A DNA stretch of 64,000 nt from Rhizomys pruinosus (GCA_009823505.1 VZQC01009601.1:3128919-3192918); one strand, 5' to 3'. Counted from the first letter of the stretch, positions 46,790 to 58,643 are shown. Numbers and translations: made by a program. The notes: generated by a model not told the origin, from the sequence alone.

Positions 46790-47265
46790 GAAATATATAA
46801 AATGCGTGTTTATTACAGGTTCAGAGGAAGAGAGTATGAACCACTCAATAAGGGAGTACTATGCAGTGGTAAAGAAAGATGACAACATAAAATTCACAGG
46901 TAAATGGACGGATCTAGAAGACTTTTTGCGAAGTGAAGTAACACAGTCCCAGAAAATAAAAAGACGAACGGTATCTCTCATCTGTGGATGCTAGTACCAA
47001 GGACCTAGTTGTAAGACAAAATGAGCAACATTAATATTATATTCCTCATGATCTAAAGACAGCTGTGCTCTTGTACTGGGACTCCCTACACAGGTTCTAG
47101 AGCTGACCTAACACGTATTTTCAGACCTTGGACTTTTAGTATATGATAGAAGGTATGTGCACATCTTTTAGAGTAATATGGGATTAAAATGGAAAGATGT
47201 GAATCAAGAAATATACTATGGAAATAACATACAGTTTGTTTCCAAAGGATACAATGTTAATATAG
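46790..47265 (+). mobile_element. L1: end of ORF2 plus start of 3' UTR
   Basis: The frame at 46698-46994 enters an L1 ORF2 C-terminus: 'REYYAVVKKDDNIKFTG' and 'SLICGC' then stop at 'ctgtggatgctag'. The following UTR ('acctagttgtaagacaaaat', 'aacatacagtttgtttccaa') matches 38900-39030 reversed and 59300-59400. It is truncated on both sides and has no tail. Confidence 0.85.
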
Positions 47266-47834
47266 GTGCAATGTAACAGGCTGGTGCAACTTAGCCTTTC
47301 TGGGTGCTTAACGACCATATCTGAAGTCCCTACCAATTTGGCCGAGGGACCTGGGGGACAACTTTGTTCCTTGCCCTCAGAGGTCAACAAAGTCTTAGGG
47401 GATTTTACGTGGGGGCATCTCTTAAAAAGGCTGCAGAGGTGGGTCACAATTCTTCCTGTTCAGGGAGGTCTTGGAGAGCCACTAAGGGGACTTCAGCCAG
47501 TGTCCAGTCTATAAAGAGGAAAGTCTACTCATCCTTCTGAAAAGGAAGCCTGATCTAGCAAGACCTGATTTTTGTCCTCATGTGGATGGAACTAGTGGAT
47601 GAGGAGCTGAAAGAAGCAAGGGGCACCCACCCCCCCAAAAAAAATCCTCGATAGACCCCTGAAGACCTCAACTGACCTCAATAAAACAAAACCTTGGTTA
47701 ATATGGGCTATCTGTATGGCTTTAAGCATCCAGAAAGAAAGTACAACGAGAAATAAATAATAAGACCAGAGAAACTAATGCAGACACAAAACTTGAGATC
47801 TTAGTAATAAAAAGACAAAAAGAAAAAAAAAAAA
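47266..47834. other. Unassigned DNA, possibly LTR-derived or upstream part of family Y
   Basis: Less AT-rich than its surroundings at 47270-47520, with an AATAAA at about 47679 ('cctcaataaaacaaaacctt'). Frames at 47184-47514 have no recognisable domain. An A-run at 47826-47838 separates it from the family Y sequence. Origin not resolved. Confidence 0.3.
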
Positions 47835-48212
47835 AAAGAGAGCACCGTTGTTTGCCCTGTCTACAATTCTTATGGGCAGGTGCATATGCTCTGTGGATGC
47901 CACTGTTTTGGGCACTCCTCAAAGACATGAGATACAGCTTTTTTACTTTTTAGCCTTCCTATGTAGACTGAGGACTGCTGAGATTCTCAGCTTGTGAACT
48001 AAGCAGCTAATGGAAATTCAGCCTCCTCAGAAGATGGACTGACACTGACATCATTGGATTACCTCGGCAGTATCATGGAGGTCAATGCAGCGGGATCAAA
48101 ACAGGAGGTGTGCTTACTGGACTTCATTTGGGGGCAGAATATCTAAAGCAGAAGCACGTCAGTAAGGGTTTCCTTCTGCATGAGGTTTTTTCTTTTTGTA
48201 GTGTAATGTCTT
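47835..48212 (+). mobile_element. Family Y retrocopy, copy 1, left part
   Basis: Aligns by eye with the reverse complement of 57485-57840: 'gagcaccgttgtttgccctg', 'gcttgtgaactaagcagcta', 'tcagtaagggtttccttctg'. It is non-coding and mRNA-3'-UTR-like. It is interrupted after 'gtagtgtaatgtctt' (48198-48212) by a 1.26 kb insertion and resumes at 49491. The source transcript is not recognised. Confidence 0.75.
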
Positions 48213-49475
48213 TTTATTATTTTTTTATTTTTATTTTTATTGATGTTTTGTGTATTTCATACATTATTTTCCAATTAAGTTCAGGCATATTTCCCTTTCC
48301 CTTCCCCCCCATCCTGCCCCACCACATCCCAGATCATGCATTCTGCCATAACTGTCCTGCATCTTTCTCTCAGGCTTTTTTTCATTTTTTAGCAATAAGT
48401 GATAATTTATGAGTACAAGCATCCCTCATGTAAAACCAATTTGCAGGCTGTTGTGCCCAAACCCCCACAGCCCCACCATCCAGCAGGGGAGGGGGGCTTG
48501 TATGTTCAATCAAGTTGATCAAATGAGCATCCAGACTATATTGCTGTATTTTCACCATTCACCCCAATCGCAGCCCTTACATTCTACCACGCCCCCTCTT
48601 CCGCAGATTGTTGGGTGGATGAGAAACAAAACAGTCTACTTTCTCTGGAGCTGTTGTCTTAGACTCTGGTCAATTCTGGCTGTTTCCTTTCATGGGCTGA
48701 CAGTTTGTCCAGGAATAACCTTTCGATCCTACTAATGAAGCACAAGCAATTAGATATATAGGTATTTAAACAGTAATAATAGTTATGGTAGGTTACTTTG
48801 GTATAGACACATATGTTTGGATGGTATGTTAATCCATGAATTACATTTTTTTTCCTGTTAAATATGACAGGGTCTTACTGTGGCTTATAATGTCTCCTAA
48901 CCTGTAGAGGATGTAAGCTTGTGGCATCAGCCATGGGTTATTCCTCCAAGGAGAGATCCAATAGCCAATTAGATTTGGGATATACAGGCATATGGCTGCC
49001 TCTGCTGCACAGTATTTCCAGGCAGGTGAGGTGTAGTTGGTGTTGACAGTGGAGTCTTGCTTGACTCAAGGAGACCTGTATTTGCTTTATTGGTTTAGTG
49101 GCCTTTGGTAACACTCTCTGGTATTCCAGAGGCCATCTGTACACTTGCATGTATGGTCTCAATACATCTTTCCCATGTTAACGTCAGGTCTTCGGCAGCA
49201 GGGCCTTATCACCTCTCTTCTTGCAGGTATCCCAGTTTAGAGGTAAGGAGCCTTTACCTTTTGTGGAGGCTTGGATCCTCTGGCCAACATCTCCTTGGTA
49301 GAATAATCCATTGCTGATGTCAGAGCTCCTGTATTAATATATTTTGCTTAAGTGCATAGCTTATTATATTTGGTTCTGAATAGAGAATAATCCTTTTCAC
49401 AGTTCCTATGTCTATTAGTCAATTAAAGAAGGCAGTTTTACCAGTTTTATAAGAGATTACCTCTATAATAGTTGT
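48213..49475 (-). mobile_element. Chimeric retroposon: family X body joined to an L1 3' terminus
   Basis: Perfect 15 bp direct repeats 'gtagtgtaatgtctt' at 48198-48212 and 49476-49490 bound the insertion. The family Y copy at 56982-58643, which lacks the insertion, reads straight through this site ('gcagtgtaatgtctt' then 'aatcatag' in reverse). On the minus strand the element is family X (49475 to about 48378), then a standard L1 3' end (48377 to about 48225: 'gagagaaagatgcaggacag', 'atacacaaaacatcaataaa'), then an A-rich tail. Family X copy c lacks the L1 terminus. It is therefore one retrotransposed chimeric RNA, or an L1 subfamily whose 3' UTR contains X. Confidence 0.85.
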
Positions 49476-49490
49476 GTAGTGTAATGTCTT

Positions 49491-50072
49491 AAACATAGTC
49501 TACCATCAAATATTTTAGGAATATCTTTAATGTTTAGATAATATATTAACAGCATGCAATAATTACACCATAGGTTCTCAAGCAGAGGCAGTCTATTGCA
49601 AGGAACTTCTTTGCTGCCAGTTATCATAGGCTGTTTAAAGTTAGAAAACTGAATAGCAACACTCAGTATTGTAGAAATGCACTTTGCTCAGTAATACTTG
49701 AGTTGTTGCAATATTAGATTATTCATTTGGTTGTTACAGAAAATCCTTAACTGTAATTGGTGGTTGTTGCCGTAATAGTGTATTGCCTGTATTTCTACCT
49801 CTAGTAATGGGCTTTATGTGCTAGATTTCAATATCCTTGAGCCTGGACAATGCACAAGCTGTTTTAAAAAGAAACATGGTTTACTTGCACAAAACTGATC
49901 AGATTTGAGAGATTGTTAATGCCCTTGAAGTTGTTTTTTTGGGTGTGAAACAAATGGTGAGAATTTGAATTGTTCCCTTATTACAGTATTGAGATTAAGT
50001 CTACTCAATCTATCAAATCATGTTCATGCCCTGATTTTATATATCTATCAATAAACGTTGTGAAAAAAAAAG
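49491..50072 (+). mobile_element. Family Y retrocopy, copy 1, right part with A-tail
   Basis: Continues the Y sequence: 'taccatcaaatattttagga', 'gcagaggcagtctattgcaa', 'caatattagattattcattt'. It ends with AATAAA at 50051-50056 ('caataaacgttgtg') and nine A. A poly(A) signal followed ~8 nt later by an A-run is what a retrocopied polyadenylated transcript leaves. No TSD was found. Confidence 0.75.
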
Positions 50073-50278
50073 AATGCTGATATTCTCAAAGTTTTTCCAT
50101 AAAGCAAATTAAGAAACTAAAAGGTTTCCAAATTTAGAGATGTCCCTTACTTTTAGCTGGCAATATATGAGATGTGCCTTTTTTCTAAACAGTATTCTTA
50201 CTTCGCAAGTTTCATTTCTCAATAATTTTGAAAAGCTTTAAAATTTGCCCTTTCTCTCTTATCCCTGAATTTCTGGGG
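50056..50278. other. Unassigned DNA
   Basis: Short stretch between the family Y tail and the next B1; nothing recognised. Confidence 0.35.
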
Positions 50279-50279
50279 A

Positions 50280-50450
50280 TTTTGTTTTTGTTTTTGGTTT
50301 TGGTTTTGGTACTTTTGAGACAGGATTTCCTTGTAGCCCCAGGTGGCCTACTATCAATACATAGTCCAGGCTAGCCTCAATGTCACAGCGATCTGTGTGG
50401 CTCTGTCTTCTGAATGCTGGGAGTAAAGGTATGTGCCACCATGCCCAGCT
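50280..50450 (-). repeat. B1 SINE, older
   Basis: A (GGTTTT)n-like tail in reverse, 'gagacaggatttccttgtag', and 'atgtgccaccatgcccagct'. Diverged. Confidence 0.85.
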
Positions 50451-50729
50451 TTGAGGCTGGATTTCTTAATTGGGAATTCATTCAAGGTATATGTCCAACA
50501 TGGAGTTGGAAGTAAACTGTCACTGCTGGTGTTTTGGTACTTGATTTCTCATTATAAATTTCTTCTATATCTCTCAGCTCAAATTGCATGCTCAAAATAA
50601 CTTTTTGTAACTTCTACGTCTTTAAATGAATCTATGAAAACTTTATACTGAGGCTTATCAAACTCTTGAATTCATCATCTCCATTGACTATATAAATGTA
50701 AAGTTTTTTCTAAGCTCTCATCAGTTACT

Positions 50730-51025
50730 TCTTTGGTTGCTAAGAACAAAACACATAACAAAACAACCTAAAGAAATAAAGTTTTATTTAGGCATATTCA
50801 TCCATGGAATACGGTCCATCATGGTATTGAAATTATGGTGCCAGGATCTTGAGACAGTTCATCAAGTTTTAGACACAGTCAGGGAGCAGAAAGAGAAGAA
50901 TTTAGATCCTTCCTCACAGTCATACCTGGAAGCTAACCAAATCTAGAAAATCTCTTGCAGACATGTCCAGGATTTATCTCTTTGGTGACTCTACATCTAG
51001 CTGACAATATTAACCATCACAGTTC
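50730..51025. repeat. Old rodent repeat
   Basis: 'aataaagttttatttaggca', 'tccatggaatacggtccatc', 'agcagaaagagaagaattta' and 'gctgacaatattaaccatca' match the order of the common rodent repeat also seen at 52490-52770. The 69-codon frame here is repeat-derived. Confidence 0.55.
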
Positions 51026-51039
51026 TAACCTTTGTTAAC

Positions 51040-52770
51040 CTGAACCCGAAACATTAACTTTGAGCCATGACCTTCCACTTCTTGTTCCTGTGGACTCACG
51101 GCCATGTCATAATGCAAAATGCAGTCTGGCTTCTAAATTTAGCAATTTAAACACTGTCTACATGTTCAACCTCCAAGACTCAACTAAAACTCAATGAAAT
51201 CTCTTAACTGTGAGCTCATATAAAATATTAAAAAATACTATTTCCGTTCAGTGTTCAATGACATAAAGTAAGTATTCCCAGTAAAAAAGGGCAGAATTTG
51301 AGAAGAGCAAAGATCATTAAACCAAAGCAAGACTGAAAGCCATTAGGGAAAACAGCAAATCTTACAGCCCCAAGTTTGGCAGTAGGGGATCCTGATAGAA
51401 TTCTCTATGCTCCAAAAGAATTGGGTAGCCACACTCCTCTAGCTCTATTGCTTGTAACACACATGGTGTCTTTCTTTCTCTTGGTCCAGCTACACTCCCC
51501 AAGTGCAGTTTTTCCTCAGGTTCCTAGAATCACCAACATCCTGGGATATTGCAAATTAGGCTTCACATTCACGGTATCATGTAATGGCCTCTTCAACCCT
51601 TTTTAAAGGGACGATGAACCCACCATGCATTGCCTGGCCTCAGTGGTTCTCAAGACTTCATGATCCCCTCAAACCAGTATCATGTGGATGATATCAAGTT
51701 CACATTAGTGCCAGCTTGGAATGGAGCCTAGACCCTTTGGACCATAACGTCATGTGCTGATCCCAGGGTAACACTTCTCTAGGCATTTGCTTACAAAGAG
51801 AAGAGAAATCTTTAGAGTCATTCATAATTTAGGCTTTTTTCCTTTCAAATGAATTTACATATTCACAAGAAGGAGTTTTCAATGAGTATAGTATTACCTC
51901 AAGAACTTTTCTGTTGCCAAATTAGTGGTGCGAATCTCTTCAACAATTCTAGCTGCTTTTAAACTTTCCTCATCTGTAAGGTTAAACTTGAACATGCTCT
52001 TCAGCAAACTGTACATTTTTTTGATGTTTTCTGCTATACTTTTTGCTCCCACCTACTAGAGATCTGAAATGGTGCATGAAGTAGTAGGCATACCACAGCT
52101 AGATGCTATGCTAGCCTAAAACTTCCTCTGCCCAGTAAATTGGTCTATTACATTGTCATTCAAATTCATACAAGCACTCAGGATACAGGTAGAATGTAGC
52201 TAAGTTCTTTGCCCCAAAGAAACAAGATTGCCCACTAGTCTAGGTCCTGTTAAAATCCTTGTTCCTCTCTGACACCTCCTGAGCTAGGCTTCTACTGTTT
52301 GCATTTTTCTTTGCTTTCTTGTTTTCCATGCTCCCTTCCATGGTACATTAGTCTCCACTTACAGGACTCTAGGACATCTCACATCTGCAAACTCTTCAAT
52401 ATTCTTTCCATAAATCCATCCCAAATGCTTAAAAATCACAAAGTCAGGTATATCACAGCAATGACCCCAGTTCTTGGTATGAATTTCTGTTTGTTACTTG
52501 TTTTGTGGTTGACACAAAATGCAAATTAAGGAGGCAAAAATTTGTTTATTTTGGTTCACACTCCCAACATGCCCTTATCATGGGGTACTGGTGATGGCAG
52601 GAGACTGAGGCCGCTAGTTACATTGCATCCCCAGTCATGTAGCAGAGAAAGAGGAAGGTAGATAATGCTCACTGTAATGCCTAATCAACATGACCCTTTA
52701 CAGGTGTGCACAGAATGTTATTACTTTAGATCTTTCTAGATCCTGTCAAATTGACAATATTAGCCATCAC
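51040..52770. repeat. Long old rodent interspersed repeat
   Basis: Landmarks in order: 'ttcctagaatcaccaacatc', 'ttcacggtatcatgtaatgg', 'ggttctcaagacttcatgat', 'tatcacagcaatgaccccag', 'caaaaatttgtttattttgg', 'ctagatcctgtcaaattgac'. This composite order recurs in rodent genomes as a 1-2 kb repeat. A related left end is seen at 340-680. Family not named; frames within it are not genes. Confidence 0.5.
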
Positions 52771-53250
52771 GCCGCAAATGAATTTTCACTGCAAGAAGAG
52801 AAATGGGATAGATCATTGCACTTAAATACACAGAGACAGCAAAACAATGTACTGAATCACCCCAGGTCCTAGAGAAGAAATATTTCTTCTCCCTAGTTAT
52901 ATGAAAGCCAGTTATTCTGTTCTAAGAGTCACCACAAAGAACATGCTGAGCAGCTTGCAGCCAGATTGACTCAGCCTCTGCATTCCAAAGCTAAGTTATA
53001 CAGGTTAATGTTCAACAATCAAGCCCTCGTAGAAATGGGGATATTTTTCAGATGTACGTGTTCTGTGTCTGACTAGTTGTGGGATTCTGCAGTGGTCTGC
53101 ATCTTTTGCATACAGTAGCTTTTTGGATGAGTGGCATACAATTTGCCTGTCTGTAAATACAAGATTCCAAAATTAGTGTATGGCAAGAAATTTTATTTGT
53201 CTAGAGATACAATCCCAATAGGCTTTTCCCTAAGCTCTATATCCTCTCCA
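52771..53250. other. Unassigned DNA
   Basis: No gene or repeat recognised. Confidence 0.4.
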
Positions 53251-53254
53251 GCCC

Positions 53255-53500
53255 TGTGTGTGGGAAAATTTAGTCAAGATGGCTAGCATTCTAAACCAAT
53301 GGGACCTCCCTGGCCAGGACCATGGGGTGGTATGTAGTGACACAAAGGTTTAGGATTTGGCCCTGGGAGTTGAGTCATTCTGGCTATATAAGCCCACCAT
53401 TTTTGGAATAAAGTTCTCTCTGTATTTGGACATGTTAACATGCATCCCTGCACTGTACATTCTTGTGCATGTTTTCCATATGGCTCGCCCTGGGAATAAA
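53255..53500 (+). repeat. LTR-like fragment (possible endogenous retrovirus class II)
   Basis: In order: a start of the form TGTGTG, 'aagatggctagc', a TATA-like 'ggctatataagcccacc' at about 53380, an AATAAA about 25 nt later ('gaataaagttctctctgt'), and a possible end 'ttttcca' at 53478. This is followed by 'tggctcgccctgggaa', which loosely resembles a tRNA-primer binding site. Spacing and layout fit a short solo LTR with a scrap of downstream sequence. No gag, pol or env is present. No flanking 6 bp duplication was confirmed. Confidence 0.45.
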
Positions 53501-53544
53501 TGGGACACCCCACACCTGTGCATTTGGCTGAGTTTATAGTGGCT

Positions 53545-53700
53545 CTCACAGGTTCACTCCCACTGAGAGGGTCCCAAGTCCAATTAGATAGCTGTTGATG
53601 ATCCCCCAGACAATACTACCTCCACTGCACCAACAGAGGTAGTTTGCTGGGCAGCTTATCATGGTTGTTAGAGTTTGGTGCTGGGCTGTACAGATTCTCA
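53545..53700 (-). repeat. Rodent L1-associated UTR-like repeat fragment
   Basis: 'gagagggtcccaagtccaat', 'ctgcaccaacagaggtagtt' and 'ggcagcttatcatggttgtt' parallel the text at 30420-30560. Confidence 0.4.
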
Positions 53701-53704
53701 AAAA

Positions 53705-53739
<35 letters not shown>

Positions 53740-53741
53740 AT
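53700..53741. repeat. (AAAT)n microsatellite
   Basis: About ten AAAT units, likely an expanded A-rich tail. Confidence 0.93.
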
Positions 53742-55185
53742 AGCCAACCCCCTGAGCTATATGATGGAACTAATATAATATTGATCAGTTTTCCTTGCAA
53801 ATTGAAGAATGTGCCTACTCTGGATTCCACTGAAAATTGTGCAGCTTGACCCTTAGAAATACTGTGCTAGGTACAACTGATCTTCATTCCTCACTAAATG
53901 GGTATCACGGCTGTTCATCTAACTTCATGGGAAAGGACTTATCAGAAAATGAAAAGGATTTGAATTTTCTAAGAGCTATACATCTATTGTATGGCACTGT
54001 ATTTAAACAAAATAGAACTTCCAGCATCACAACAGCCTATTCACAAATTGTGCAACTCAATTTTCTCAAGGCAAAATATATCTCTGTCCCCATCTGTTCT
54101 GTTACTCGTCCCTCTCAAAATTTTTAGCTACAATTATCTTTCCTAATTGCCTTGAAAGCAACAGGAGAAAAGGTCAATTAGCAATGTCTCCACAAGGCAG
54201 GAAAGTGTTTCTTGGTTTCTATTCTGTGTACCTCGTTTGCTTTTCTAAATGTGTTTTGAGACTTAACTGATCAACTGAGCACAATGAGAACTCTAATCAA
54301 ATAATGATCAGTTGTGTCTTATTTTGAAAGGGCAACTTATGACTTTTATAAAACATAATCCAGCCTCTGTCTAAATTTAACTGTGCTCTGTCTTCTAAGT
54401 GTTTCCATTAAGGCCATGACTTGATTGTTCTAAACTGAATAGCACACAGTAAAATCTTCTTAATTAAAAACTTGACTTCAGCAAGATTTCAAATCAATAA
54501 TTTAAGCCTTTCACAAAGGGGTTATAGCTCTTGCTTTCTAAAGTACTGAAAATAAGGCAGGAGTGGAGAGCTGAGAAAACACAGAGAGGACTGTCAAGGT
54601 ACTTACCCTCAAGCACTATTGTATGGCAAGGAAAAGTGATGTGGACAGAATACTGATAGTAAGAGGCAAACCCACCTGGGTCCCAGCTTTTGTACAGAAA
54701 ACATAACAGATGGACCAGAAACCCAGAAAGAAACCTCAGAAGTGTTAAAAGCTGGGTTGCTGCTCCTTCCTTAAGGAACTTCACCTCCTCGAGTGAAATG
54801 GATGTCTGAGAAACTGAGACAAATTCCCCTGTGTCAATTTATGTTGACCTGTGTTTGTGCTTATCACAGTGCTAACAGATTCCTCCTTAACCTTTGCATG
54901 TGCTCAACTGTGCTGGGTTGAGAATTAGGTAAGCAACCTATTAGAAAATATTTAACTGTTCTCATGATGTTCTTATTGGTACAATGAGAGATTCTATATG
55001 ATGCTGAAGAATTATCATAGATACAGAGATAAAAGACAGGCTAACTGCTAAGTTATTGTATTAAAGGAAAAGGAAAGAATTTTTTTTATTTCGAGCTTTC
55101 AAGGTTCTAAATAAACTTAACAATAAAATTGACATAAGACAAACACATAAAAAAAGAGAAGTGTCCACTTTAAAATTAAAGAAAA
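53742..55185. other. Unassigned DNA
   Basis: About 1.4 kb with no gene or repeat I recognise. Frames at 53837-54127 and 54494-54784 show no domain. Confidence 0.4.
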
Positions 55186-55214
55186 AATAGCACTGTGTCG
55201 TGGTGCATACTTTT
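55186..55214 (+). repeat. B1-type SINE, 5' stub of a split copy
   Basis: 'gcactgtgtcgtggtgcata' is a SINE head that breaks off at 55214. It resumes at 56054 after a duplicated 'tggtgcatactttt'. Confidence 0.65.
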
Positions 55215-56053
55215 TTATTTTAATATATATTTTATTTTATATTATTCCAAAATATGCAAATATACACTCCACACATAAGTCAAAATTACAATTCTGAAAA
55301 TAAACTATAGGTTGATTCCTAAACACATTTAAAGATTCACATTTTAACAGTAAATTTGCATGCAAGTATAAAGATGTGTAACAGAGGAAAGGAGCAATTA
55401 TCTTTAACCAACCCAAGAGAAAAATTACCAAAACATAACAGAGTAAATAAACACCTTGACCAAGAATGCAAATGAAAAATAAGTTGAAAGGGAACAGCAC
55501 ATATCTCTCAATAATAACCTTAAATATTAATGGTCTAAACTCCCCAATCAAAAGACATAGACTGGGAGAATGGACTAGGAAATAGAATCCATCTATATGC
55601 TGCCTCCAAGAAACCCATCTCACCCTCAAGGACAGATAGCACCTTAGAGTGAAAGGATGGGAAAAAAATATTCCAAGCAAATGGTACCAAAAAGCAAGAA
55701 GGAGTGGCTATTCTAATATCAGATAAAATAGACCTCAGAGTAAAATTGAACAGAAAATACAAAGAGGCCCATTATATCCTTATCAATGGAACAATTAGCC
55801 AAGAAGATTTCACAATCTTAAATATTTATGCACCAAACTCTCATGCACTGAACTTTATAAACACAATCCTTCAGGACCTCAAGATGCAGATTAATCCCAG
55901 CATGCTAATAGTGGGGGACTTCAATACCCCACTGAGCCACCTGGATAGGTCAAGTGGACAAAAAATAAACAGAAAGACACCAGAACTGAACAATACAATA
56001 CACTAAATGGATCTCACAGATATCTGCAGAATATTCCATCCAAACACCAGAGA
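55215..56053 (-). mobile_element. Twin-primed (5'-inverted) L1 insertion with 14 bp TSD
   Basis: 'tggtgcatactttt' at 55201-55214 and 56054-56067 bounds the insertion. 55215 to ~55375 is a minus-strand L1 3' UTR with its T-rich tail at the left edge. ~55376 to 56053 is L1 in the plus orientation: the ORF1/ORF2 junction and the start of ORF2. About 3-4 kb of L1 between the two parts is missing. Inverted 5' part, deleted middle and a clean TSD are the signature of twin priming. The target was a SINE. Confidence 0.88.
55495..56006 (+). pseudogene. L1 ORF2 endonuclease fragment
   Basis: Codes, with frameshifts and stops, for LNINGLNSPIKRHRLG, ICCLQETHL, and (frame 55704-56006) ILNIYAPNSHALNFINTILQ, VGDFNTPLSHLDRSSGQ. 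It keeps the Asn, Glu and Asp/Asn positions of the APE-like nuclease, but is cut at its C-terminal side. It is the inverted part of the insertion at 55215-56053. The long minus-strand frame 55237-55680 is its antisense. Confidence 0.92.
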
Positions 56054-56190
56054 TGGTGCATACTTTTAACCACAGAGCTCAGGCAGCAAATGTAAGTAGA
56101 CTGCTATGAGTTTGAGACCAACTTTGTATATGTGGCAAGTTCTAGGCTAGCTGTGGCTACAGAGAGACCCTGTCTTAAAAATATTTTTAA
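56054..56190 (+). repeat. B1-type SINE, 3' body of a split copy
   Basis: 'tggtgcatacttttaaccac', 'gctatgagtttgagaccaac', 'gagaccctgtcttaaaaat'. An old diverged SINE, with its head at 55186. Confidence 0.7.
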
Positions 56191-56930
56191 TTTTTAAATT
56201 ACTACATAAGGTATTAGAAATCACTAAGATGTTTGCCAAATAAATTATTTTTCATGGTTTTCCTTCCCCCCCATCTCACTCTGTCCCACTTACCCTCATT
56301 CCCTAGGATAGCTCCTGACCTCCAGTCTCTTATTTTTTCATGCCCTATGCGTTTTCCAACTCCTTTTTGGATATGGAGTGGGAAGACTTGATTTCTCTCT
56401 TATATATGCTATTTCTCAAAATAATCCTTATACCAAAGAGGCATGTATTGGGCATAGTCTGCAACTCTTCAGCAATCACATTTATTTATCAGCAGAAGAG
56501 GCTAAGAAGGATGATTTATAGTACTCAATCACCAGGCTTGCTCTGCTCAAAAGCACCCTCATGTAATTCTCATAAAACAGAAAATTAACAGGAATCTGGG
56601 AGAGGCAAACAGGTTGGGTTACAGAATATAAAACAAACAGTTTAAACTTGGATGGAAAAAAATACAAAACGATGGCATCTAATTTAGGTAAGAAATTAAA
56701 AGGAAAAAAAAAACCTTAAAACACACTTAGAAAAGAGTAGGATAACAGTAGCTCCTTAAGTAAGGATTATAGCTGGAACAGAGATATGTGTTGGAGTCAG
56801 CTGCCTACTTCTGCACTTTGTATGTGCTCTACCAAGTGCACACATGTAGAAACTTACACAGAGTAGTATATTTCCTTGACTAAACCACAGCACAAATAAA
56901 AATCAAAATAAGAACATATGCAAATATTCC
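56191..56930. other. Unassigned DNA
   Basis: No gene recognised. 56220-56420 has some resemblance to rodent L1 UTR text, too weak to assign. Confidence 0.35.
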
Positions 56931-56934
56931 CTTA

Positions 56935-56981
56935 GGGCTGAGAGATAGTTCAGTTGTATCAATAAAATTCTGACAGCATAA
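56935..56981 (+). repeat. tRNA-derived SINE, 5' stub of a split copy
   Basis: 'gggctgagagatagttcagt' is the head of a B2/B3-type SINE. It is cut at 56981 by the family Y insertion and continues at 58660. Confidence 0.65.
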
Positions 56982-58643
56982 TAAGGGAACAATTCAAATT
57001 CTCACCATTTATTTCACACCCACAAAAACCACTTCAAGGGCATTATCAATAGCTCAAATCTGATCAGTTTTGTGCAAGTAAACCATGTTTCTTTTTAAAA
57101 AGGCTTGTGCACTTGCCCAGGCTCAAGGATATTGAAATCTAGCACATAAAGTCCATTACTAGAAGTAGAAATACAGGCAATACACTATTACAGCAACAAC
57201 CATCAATTACAGTTAATGATTTCCTGTAGCAACCAAATGGGTAATCTAATATTGCAACAACTCAAGTATTACTGAGCAAAGTGCATTTCTACAGTATTCA
57301 GTGTTGCTATTCAATTTTCTAACTTTAAACAGCCTACAATAAATGGCAGCAAAGAAGTTCCTTGCAATAGACTGCCTCTGCTTGAGAACCTATGATGCAA
57401 TTATTGTGTGCTGCTAATATACTATCTAAACATTAAAGATACGCCTAAAATATTTGATGGTAGACTATGATTAAGACATTACACTGCAAAAAAAAAATCC
57501 TTATGCAGAAGGAAACCCTTACTGACATGCTTCTGCTTTAAATATTGTGCCCCCAAATGAAGTCCAGTAAGCACGTGTCCTGTCTTGATCCCCCTGCATT
57601 GGCCTCCATGATACTGCACAGGTAATCCAACAATGGCAATCCATATTCTGAGGAGGCTGAATTTCCATTAGCTGCTTAGTTCACAAGCTGGGTATCTCAG
57701 CAGTCCTCAGTCCACATTGGAAGGCTAAAAAGTAAAAAAGCTGTATCTCATGTCTTTGAGGAGTGCCAAAAATGGTGTCGACCACAGAGCATATGTGCCT
57801 GCCTATAGGAATTGTAGACAGGGCAAACAACGGTGCTCTCCTTTTTTTTTCTTTGTTCCCTTATTATAGTATTGAAATTAAGTCTACTTAATCTATCAAA
57901 TCATGTTCATGCCCTGATTTTTTATACTTGTATTTATCAATAAACGTTGTGAAAAATATTCATGAAATAAAATATGCAATATTATTTGTTAATAAAAAAA
58001 CAAATTTGCAGTTTGTAATCTAATACATTTGCTCTAGGGTAAACATTTATTTTAAAATTCCATTGGAAATACATCAAATCTATGTTTTCTCTCATAATGG
58101 AGTTTACTAACACATGTCCTTGCAAATATCCATGGGGCCTGTTTAAAGCAGATTTAAGTTTAGCATATTCTGTTATTTGAAACTTAGCTTAAGGAACAAT
58201 TAACAAGTCAATTTAGGAAAAAATGAATAAAATTGAACAACTTTACTGAAACAGAATCAATGATCTGGTAAATAAAGAACGGCTGTCAGTATTATCTATG
58301 CCCCTAGCTTCTTGTATGGTGTTCTTGGTTTATCTGCTTCAGATTGTACAAGAGAAGACTCTGGTTTTAAATTTAGGCCAGGGACATTCAGAACTATCAT
58401 CAACTACTAACAGGCTGAGTCCACTAAATTTTTTTACCCATATAAGGCATTTCAAATAGCAAGTTTACAACATTGGAAATAGCATTTATTGACGTAATAG
58501 TATTCTTACAGTGGATTCTGAACTGTCTTTGTGAAATATTAACATAGTACAAATTCATTTACTTTATTTAACCTTTATGCAATTCCATTTATATGAAAGT
58601 GTAAAAGAAAAATAAGCTAGGATACATGATGCTAATTAAAAAG
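56982..58643 (+). mobile_element. Family Y retrocopy, copy 2, twin-primed, with 16 bp TSD
   Basis: A perfect 16 bp repeat 'aattctgacagcataa' at 56966-56981 and 58644-58659 bounds 1,662 bp. 56982 to ~57845 is family Y in reverse orientation; ~57850 to 58643 is in forward orientation. The two parts overlap by about 14 bp at the switch ('gttcccttattat'). The forward part carries AATAAA at about 57939 but reads on for another ~690 bp to a short A-run, unlike copy 1, which stops just after that signal. No coding frame is recognised. Inversion, tail and TSD point to L1-mediated insertion of an RNA in trans. Confidence 0.82.

Noticed and set aside
47700..47834. Possible C-terminal coding end of the family Y source gene
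   Set aside because: A lysine-rich frame can be read into the A-run, but it has an early upstream stop, no recognised protein, and no counterpart in copy 2.
55237..55680. 147-codon minus-strand open frame
   Set aside because: It is the antisense of the L1 ORF2 endonuclease fragment plus L1 UTR; A-rich L1 coding strands leave long open antisense frames.
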